From Arion vulgaris (taxonomy: Eukaryota > Mollusca > Gastropoda > Stylommatophora > Arionidae): a stretch of 64,000 bases of DNA. Of the stretch, positions 57,949 to 64,000 are shown in pieces (positions within the stretch are counted from its first letter, which is position 1; each line of letters begins with the position of its first letter). The stretch lies in NCBI GenBank assembly GCA_020796225.1, contig CM036753.1, positions 1,550,001 to 1,614,000 on the forward strand, written 5' to 3'. Both the position numbers and the translations under genes were made by a program. Below the pieces are notes generated by a model that had not been told where the DNA came from, did no database searches, and worked only from the letters and a program-made list of their open reading frames with translations.

Positions 57949-60900
57949 CTGAAAAATAAAATATGAGCATAAAAGTAAAATGTCAACTCATAAAGTAAAA
58001 CTAATTATAGCAGAAATATATCATAGGATCAAAGTTTGGACGAAATATTTTACAGGTAATTTTTTTGTCTTTACAGATGGTCAATTGGCATGTGTTTTAC
58101 TGTAACAACGATTGTTTCTCTTGCCTTTTAGCTCAGTGCTCTCTTTTCAAAAGATTCTGCACCTTTTTGTCTTGTTTTCCACATAACTTGGTCATCAACT
58201 AGTATTTCCTTTGTGTCTTGTTTTCCACATAACTTGGTCATCAACTAGTATTTCCTTTGTGTCTTGTTTTCCACATAACTTGGTCATCAACTAGTATTTC
58301 CTTTGTGTCTTGTTTTCCACATAACTTGGTCATCAACTAGTATTTCCTAATTGTTGGAACCGATATCTCAATCTCTCTCTCGCGATCACTGCCGAGACCG
58401 ATGTACCACATTTCCCCATAAATTCCATTTATGTGGAAACTCGATTCATGCAGCCTTAGCATTGGTGTGTTTTACATTACATCTTCAGCACCATTTGGAG
58501 CTCTGGTGCTTATCCTTCGGCGATGTGTCCCATTGCAGCCAGCGTTTACTCGGTTCGCTCTCCGTTCTGTAGCCATCTAGTGTTTCTTACGGTGTGGGGT
58601 AGCTAGCCCACACCCCACCAACCTCCTTAGTCGCCTACGACATGCATGGCAGGTAACAGTGGTTCTATTCTTTACACCCCACTTTGGTCTCCGGTAACCA
58701 CTCTGACGGGAACCAATATAAATACTTTATTGAGGCCTTGCAGTCATCCTTATTTCTGAGCAGTGATCTGCCTTGGTGCCTCTTTCCTTCTGAAAGTTCA
58801 CAGAACACTTGTGGTATGCGATAAGTTTCCATTCTTCTCACATGCCCCAACCATCCTAGTCATATACTGCTGAGAATGCCCATGATAAAAGGCATGTTTA
58901 CATGTTGAAGTACTTCAGAGTTAGTTATCTTGTCATACCATCTGATGTTCATAATCGTAGGAGAATCTGGAATATTTTATCATTTAAAAACTCAAATTTT
59001 GCTTGGTTCATTGGTCTTTTAAGGATCATCATCATCATCGATGTACAGAATTGCTTTGATTTTATCCTTATCATGTCTTTCAGTGTGTATCGACGAACAA
59101 CTCCCATTCTGTGCTGGTTCATATATCTACTGGCGTTTCTCACATGATTTTCCCATCTTGCTGCACATATCGGTATGCATCAATCAATCAAGTGCCATGT
59201 CGGTAGGCGTAGATGATCATGTCTCTCCACATCTGTCCATCTCTGGTACAATCCATCAACTCCATCACCGAACCATAGCCAAAATATGATTTCAAGTTGT
59301 CCGGAATGTTGTCTCCCTATCTTCCCTGTATTTTGCCTGTTGTAACCAAATATTCTAAACTGCCCCTTCTAATTATATGTCTGTTTCTTATTCGATTGAT
59401 TAGATTTCGATATGAATCTGTCTCTGATTCGGTATACATAGCTTGTGTAATTGAGATAGATAATACACTTTATCTTCTTTGATGAAATCTTCAGTTTCAG
59501 TTGAAATCTTTGGTTTCTAACATGACATAAATGATTTATCAACATCAAAATCTATCAATATGTTAGCAAGTTTAAATATAGACTTCCAAATATTTGTAAT
59601 AATCAACAACATATATTGGCAACAAACAACAGCAATAGATAGTGCACTCAAACAAACAGCAGCAATAGATAGTGCACTCAAACAAACAGCAGCAATAGAT
59701 AGTGCACTCAAACAAACAGCAGCAATAGATAGTGCACTCAAACAAACAGCAGCAATAGATAGTGCACTCAAACAAACAACAGCAATAGATAGTGCACTCA
59801 AACAAACAGCAGCAATAGATAGTGCACTCAAACAAACAGCAGCAATAGATAGTGCACTCAAACAAACAGCAGCAATAGATAGTGCACTCAAACAAACAGC
59901 AGCAATAGATAGTGCACTCAAACAACAGCAATAGATAGTGCACTCAAACAAACAGCAGCAATAGATAGTGCACTCAAACAAACAGCAGCAATAGATAGTG
60001 CACTCAAACAAACAGCAGCAATAGATAGTGCACTCAAACAAACAGCAGCAATAGATAGTGCACTCAAACAAACAGCAGCAATAGATAGTGCACTCAAACA
60101 AACAACAGCAATAGATAGTGCACTCAAACAAACAGCAGCAATAGATAGTGCACTCAAACAAACAGCAGCAATAGATAGTGCACTCAAACAAACAGCAGCA
60201 ATAGATAGTGCACTCAAACAAACAGCAGCAATAGATAGTGCACTCAAACAACAGCAATAGATAGTGCACTCAAACAAACAGCAGCAATAGATAGTGCACT
60301 CAAACAAACAGCAGCAATAGATAGTGCACTCAAACAAACAGCAGCAATAGATAGTGCACTCAAACAAACAGCAGCAATAGATAGTGCACTCAAACAAACA
60401 ACAGCAATAGATAGTGCACTCAAACAAACAGCAGCAATAGATAGTGCACTCAAACAAACAACAGCAATAGATAGTGCACTCAAACAAACAGCAGCAATAG
60501 ATAGTGCACTCAAACAAACACAGCAATATCAACAAACAGCATAGATAGTGCACTCAAACAGGAAATGCCTTAAATCAGATCAAACAAGGAGTTCAACACG
60601 GATTGTGTCATATCAACTGATTTCCCCCTCCTCTCTCTCGCTGTATAATGAATACATTTAAAGATACATGGAAGATAAGTATCTCATCTCAACTCTGGTG
60701 GTCTCTCTATGACAAATCAGATTTGGTACCATATTACAGTATAGCTTCAGATGTGCTACTTTAAAGTGGGGTTTTTTCTGTATGTAAAATCTTTTCTTTT
60801 GGTGATAAATAACTGGTACACCTGGATGCTCTCTGGCAGCACCTTCCTTGGTCAGTCAGTCTGTTCTCTTTTTTTTTTTATTTGTGTTAGTTCTTATCAC

Positions 60901-63218
60901 CCAAGTTAACCACTTTGCAATCTCTGCGGTTTGCGCAGAGCAAGCGAGTACATTACACACCCGTAAGGCCCCTATGACATGTAGGACATGCACATATCAA
61001 TTATGGTGAAAGTGTATGTATATTATCCTCTATGACATGTAGGACATGCACATATCAATTATGGTGAAAGTGTATGTATATTATCCTCATACAGAACATC
61101 AATATCAATTATGGTAAAGTGTATGTATATATCAACAGGACAAATTTGTATACATGAAGATCAAGAGAAAACCTCAACTTTAAAGTAGCACATCTTGTAA
61201 GTATACTCTGGCTTCATGAAACAAAAGAGTGTCAACATTCGAACTGATAGTCAGCACCAAGGACAGAAGTTGGTAGAGATTCATGATTGCCTACACCAGC
61301 AGGTCATGGCACATGATAGTGATGAGGCACAGACATACAAACAGTTATGAAACATCATGTCAAACATGCACAAATAAACACTGACCTGAAAATAGCCTTT
61401 TCTGTGATGCCCATCAGGGCTGTTGCAGTTGCTAGTATCAACAATGTTACACCCCAGAAAGTGTGGTATGGCATGTACATGGTACGAGCTCCCATTCCAA
61501 ATTTTGGCCACAAGAATGAGAAAAACACCAAAAATCCACTGAAACAAAAAGCAGAATAATGATCATTGAACTGCTACTAAATGTAGACGATTTGCACTTA
61601 CAAGAACTATGCATAAGACCTTGCACTTACACAACCTAACCAGGATATTGTGTTGCACTTAAGAAACCTATGCAGAAGACTCTTGCATTTGCACAACCTA
61701 ACCAGGATATTGTGTTGCACTTAAGAAACCTATGCAAAAGACTCTTGCACTAACACTACCTATAGAGAAGAATATGTTGCACTAAACAAGACATGCAGGA
61801 GAGTACATTCTACTTGAAGAGTATGGAAACACATAGTGCTCCATTTTGGTCTGCAGCAACTCTACCATGTGCCCCAGCCAAGAAACCCCAGCTTGACTTC
61901 TCATCACAATGTGCAGACGCATCAATATAAACAACAGCATCATCAGCACTTGCATTATCTTCTATCAACTGCTTAATTTCAAGTTCAGCCTTCATGTGGT
62001 CCCCAATCTCTTCATTATCTTCTCACAATGTAATCAAGTTAGACTATGTTGCTCCACTCTCATCATTATCTTCTATCCTGCTTTTCAGGTTCGGGGACTT
62101 CATGTGGTTCCCAATCCATTATCTTCTTCAAGCTTACATTTCAAGCGACATGTTGTCTCACACTTATTATCTCATAACTGCTTAACTCATTAGTATTCAT
62201 GTGGTCCTCCAATCTCTTCATTATCTTCTATCAACTGCTTAATTTCAAGTTCAGACTTTATGTTGTCTCCACTCTCTTCATTTAAGTGGATGTCTATGAT
62301 CACCAGTAACTCGATATATATATATGAATGGCAGAAGACATAAGTATACTTATCACGCTATATATTTACTAATATTAATCTGTTATCCACAAATTGGTTA
62401 CGGTTAATAAAAATACCAAGTAACTAGTACAAAGTAATGAGTATTTGATGCAAAAGTAACCGATCAATCAAATACTTGAAAGTAACTGAAACGTACTTAA
62501 CTTCTATAGAAACATCTCCCTTGTGCTATTCATGACAATAATTATTTCTTAGTGGCAGCCCTAACAAATAAACACAAACAATGATGAATTATACTACTTA
62601 CAATCTTCCAGTGGTCTAAAGCTAATTACAAACATTTATAATGATGCTACACTCAATCTCACCGGCAACTCAAAGCTTCTTCACATAACTCCTCTTGAAG
62701 CATAAGACATCAACAAACCTCCTCCAAACAGATCTGTCTTGAGCAAGTCAGCTTAGTTAGTCTACATTTCATCTCCATATCTCTCTAGGTCTTCTCCTAC
62801 TTCTCTTGCATCCCAGATTTTGTTTTAGAGCCACATGTGGGTGTCTGGTCTTCTGCATTCTTAATATATGTCCCGACCCCTGCCATCTCCTCCTTTTTAT
62901 TTATTTAATGATATTGTTGATGCCTGTGCATCAGGTGATCGAAGTCTTAAGTATAAAATAACAAACTAATTACAAATAATTCTACTAATGTAACACTCAA
63001 TCTCACCTGTAATCCAAAGCTAACTACAACAAAAAGACCAAGCCAGCTGTGGAGAGAGTAAAGATTTGGGATAGCTCCTGTCTTTTTCAGATTGTGCGAA
63101 TCAAACACAGCCTTTAGACCCACACTGGCAAAAAGTAGGGCACCGACATGCATACATCCATGCAAAATCTTGATATAAGTTTTGCGGTCATTACGGAACA
63201 CACGATAAACCAGAATAG
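57789..63218 (-). CDS. CYB561: Cytochrome b561-family reductase, 3' exons (5' end beyond window)
   Basis: Member of the CYB561/CYBRD1/CYB561A3 family: six-helix membrane proteins with two b hemes that pass electrons from cytosolic ascorbate across vesicle, lysosome or plasma membranes. Exons on minus: 63218-63007, 61538-61386, 57948-57789. They contain KILHGCMHVGALLFASVGL (heme-type His pair), NLYSLHSWLGLF (heme-type His), MYMPYHTFWGVTLL (heme-type His), ALMGITEKAIF and a terminal helix followed by LVTKSEYKRQPAPEEDHVPL. Phases fit (0, then 2). The middle exon has one extra T; without it the helix spacing from LHSW to PYH equals that of known members. The first His and helices 1-2 must lie beyond 64000. 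The symbol marks the family; which paralogue it is cannot be decided from this part. Confidence 0.9.
58150..58348. repeat. 46-bp tandem repeat, 4 copies, b561 intron
   Basis: Units with CTTGTTTTCCACATAACTTG and GTCATCAACTAGTATTTCCT, almost identical. Confidence 0.92.
58475..58715 (-). mobile_element. Dispersed repeats of families 4 and 2, reverse copies
   Basis: 58478-58545 (GGAGCTCTGGTGCTTATCCT) is an inverted family 4 piece. 58570-58715 (CCTCCTTAGTCGCCTACGAC, GTGGTTCTATTCTTTACACC, GGTAACCACTCTGACGG) is an inverted family 2 copy. Confidence 0.65.
58716..58990 (-). pseudogene. LINE C-terminal fragment
   Basis: On minus, across frames: WYDKITNSEVLQHVNMPFI, then LGWLGHVRRMETYRIPQVF, ELSEGKRHQGRSLLRNKDDC and KASIKYL. 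Same order as 42478-42780. In the b561 intron. Confidence 0.72.
59000..59390 (-). pseudogene. LINE C-terminal tail
   Basis: On minus: NRHIIRRGSLEYLVTTGKIQ, then a tail with MELMDCTRDGQMWRDMIIYA followed by YRHGT. Matches 34157-34552 (HVMRRGGLEHIVTTGKIEG). Stops present. Confidence 0.65.
59625..60560. repeat. 30-bp minisatellite, about 31 copies, b561 intron
   Basis: Units AACAGCAGCAATAGATAGTG CACTCAAACA. At 59924 and 60251 a unit lacks four bases, which shifts the frame; occasional GCAGC to ACAGC changes; degenerate at the right end. Minus-strand frames up to 250 codons arise only from the period. Confidence 0.96.
60565..60964. other. b561 intron; dispersed repeat at 60715-60795
   Basis: ATATTACAGTATAGCTTCAG ATGTG and AAAGTGGGGTTTTTTCTGTA match 31550-31640. 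The rest is unrecognised. Confidence 0.5.
60965..61135. repeat. About 60-bp tandem repeat, 2.6 copies
   Basis: Units with CTATGACATGTAGGACATGC and CAATTATGGTGAAAGTGTAT; the last copy is shortened. Confidence 0.88.
61205..61325 (+). pseudogene. LINE tail fragment
   Basis: Plus-strand KQKSVNIRTDSQHQGQKLVE followed by IHDCLHQQ corresponds to the last part of the LINE at 34157-34552. Ends in TGATAGTGATGA. Confidence 0.5.
61386..61538 (-). CDS. CYB561: Cytochrome b561 exon (helices 4-5, 1-nt insertion)
   Basis: Acceptor TTGTTTCAG|TGGATT, donor TTTTCAG|GTCAGT; 153 bp. Starts in frame as WIFGVF, then needs one T dropped from the run of five at about 61521-61525 to continue FLWPKFGMGARTMYMPYHTF and WGVTLLILATATALMG. 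With that, length is 152 bp and phase 2 matches the next exon. Confidence 0.85.
61600..61795. repeat. 62-bp tandem repeat, about 3 copies
   Basis: Units with AACCAGGATATTGTGTTGCA and CTTAAGAAACCTATGCA. In the b561 intron. Confidence 0.85.
61810..61995 (-). pseudogene. RNase H-like start fragment of a LINE
   Basis: Minus-strand DAVVYIDASAHCDEKSSWGF followed by LAGAHGRVAADQNGAL: resembles the first strand of RNase H in LINE polyproteins (YxDGS...SSWGF...NGAL). Ends abruptly. Confidence 0.5.
61985..62290. repeat. Imperfect repeats around TCATTATCTTCTATC
   Basis: Blocks CAATCTCTTCATTATCTTCT and ATCAACTGCTTAATTTCAAG recur at irregular spacing. The sequence is the antisense of the neighbouring RNase H-like fragment's N-terminal part, so it may be an amplified piece of it. 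Confidence 0.6.
62291..63006. other. b561 intron, nothing recognised
   Basis: AT-rich intron sequence. ACTCAATCTCACC occurs both at 62650-62662 and at the exon donor (62995-63007), suggesting a small partial duplication of the exon end in the intron. Confidence 0.45.
63007..63218 (-). CDS. CYB561: Cytochrome b561 exon (helices 3-4)
   Basis: Acceptor TTATTTTCAG|CTATTC, donor TTACAG|GTGAGA; 212 bp. Encodes ILVYRVFRNDRKTYIKILHG, the His-bearing helix, AVFDSHNLKKTGAIPNLYSL and HSWLGLFVVVSFGLQ. It begins two bases into a codon, so an upstream exon ends with one base of it. Confidence 0.9.
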
Positions 63219-64000
63219 CTGAAAATAATTTCAGATAACAAAATAAATAATAATGTTTCTGTGTTTTTATAAAACATGTATTCTACTCATCAAAAAGAAA
63301 ATATATTTGTATATGTACAAGAAATAAACAAAAAAGTTAGCAAAATACTATTGGTGCATCTCTGTGCTTCCAGCCAGGTCATTGCCTTAGTCACAGCTTC
63401 AACTTTCATAGTCACACTACCTGTGGTCACAGTAAAAGAACATCTCTACATCCCACATAATAATATTCCTGTTACACTGAACTGTGACAGTCTCGTGCTC
63501 TACACAAATGAAGAACAATTGACCTATCAGTGTAGATAACAATGTCACCTTCTATGGAACTCTTCCTAACCAAATGATCTTCTTTCTTTGCTTTCATCCT
63601 GCATTACCTCACAGCGTTAGGATAAGAAGAGATTTGTGACGAACAGTTTTGTGTTGCTACATTAGTGACGGCCATATGCATTTTATGCGGTGCATGTTGT
63701 TTTTGTGGCGGTACGCGGCTGTTTCATTCTGGAATTAGTTCACACAGGAAACATTTCACAGTATTTAGCATTTCGTGTGATTTTCATTGGCACAGGAACG
63801 GAGCAATTATGGGGTGACCCGTTGCAGTGAAGTTGGAACCGTATTATGAACTATGAAGAAGAGATTTCTAGAACAAGCTTTTGTGTGTGCATCATAAAGT
63901 GTTTTTCACTGCCTCTGTTATCTCTGAGGTTTTGCGTGGCCGGCCTTTTGCATTGTAACCACTGTATAGGAGCAACATTGCTCTTTGAGGTGCACTGTCT
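63219..64000. other. b561 upstream intron, nothing recognised
   Basis: No segment encodes the expected helix 1-2 region with the first heme His, so the preceding exon is beyond the window. GC content rises slightly after 63600, without a promoter signal that I can support. Confidence 0.5.

Noticed and set aside
59517..60553. Cys-rich minus-strand frames (YCCCLFECTI repeats)
   Set aside because: They are produced by the 30-bp period of the array; the same DNA reads as other repeats in other frames.
61539..63006. A missing micro-exon between b561 exons
   Set aside because: The residue count between the last Gln of one exon and the Pro of the next matches the family exactly if one T is dropped, so no extra exon is needed.

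Overview
This is eukaryotic, animal DNA. It is AT-rich, its genes have long introns split at GT/AG sites, and most of the remainder is decayed transposons and minisatellites. The mix of LINE families, several tRNA-derived SINE families, a Penelope-like element and Mutator-like transposons, with very dense tandem arrays, suggests a marine invertebrate, most likely a mollusc and possibly a cephalopod. That placement is an inference; no sequence here fixes the species.

Two real genes are supported, both on the minus strand. (1) A TMEM127 orthologue with all four coding exons: 28668-29043, 25011-25161, 19324-19494 and 16156-16478. Splice sites and phases agree throughout and predict about 339 residues, provided one extra base in exon 1 is ignored. 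(2) The 3' part of a cytochrome b561-family gene: exons 63007-63218, 61386-61538 and 57789-57948. Its 5' exon(s) lie beyond the right edge. One extra base in a T run interrupts its middle exon. The first gene encodes a four-helix endolysosomal membrane adaptor with a C-terminal PPxY motif. The second encodes a transmembrane ascorbate-dependent electron carrier. They are unrelated neighbours with about 28 kb of repeats between them.

Layout. 1-14.3 kb: minisatellites, a 2.9-kb decayed Mutator-like element with terminal inverted repeats, LINE 3' ends, SINEs and a 1.6-kb array of 70-bp units. 14.3-29.0 kb: TMEM127, whose introns hold a second Mutator-like relic, a piggyBac-like TTAA element, SINEs and LINE pieces. 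29.1-35.6 kb: a broken LINE reverse transcriptase, a hAT-type MITE with a perfect 8-bp target duplication, and a LINE end embedded in a TA tract. 35.6-38.4 kb: a 2.8-kb inverted repeat of unknown origin. 39.2-41.8 kb: two Penelope-like copies head to head. 42-57 kb: LINE ends, a 1.5-kb array of 30-bp units, and a 1-kb array of 78-bp units. 57.8-63.2 kb: the b561 gene, with large arrays in its introns.

The most striking observation is that the 98-bp minisatellite at 14357-16195 is made from the end of TMEM127 itself. Each unit repeats the last 13 codons (including the PPxY motif), the stop codon and the start of the 3' UTR. A second array (50925-51950) is likewise made from the C-terminal codons of a LINE. 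Tandem amplification of 3' coding ends therefore seems to recur in this locus.
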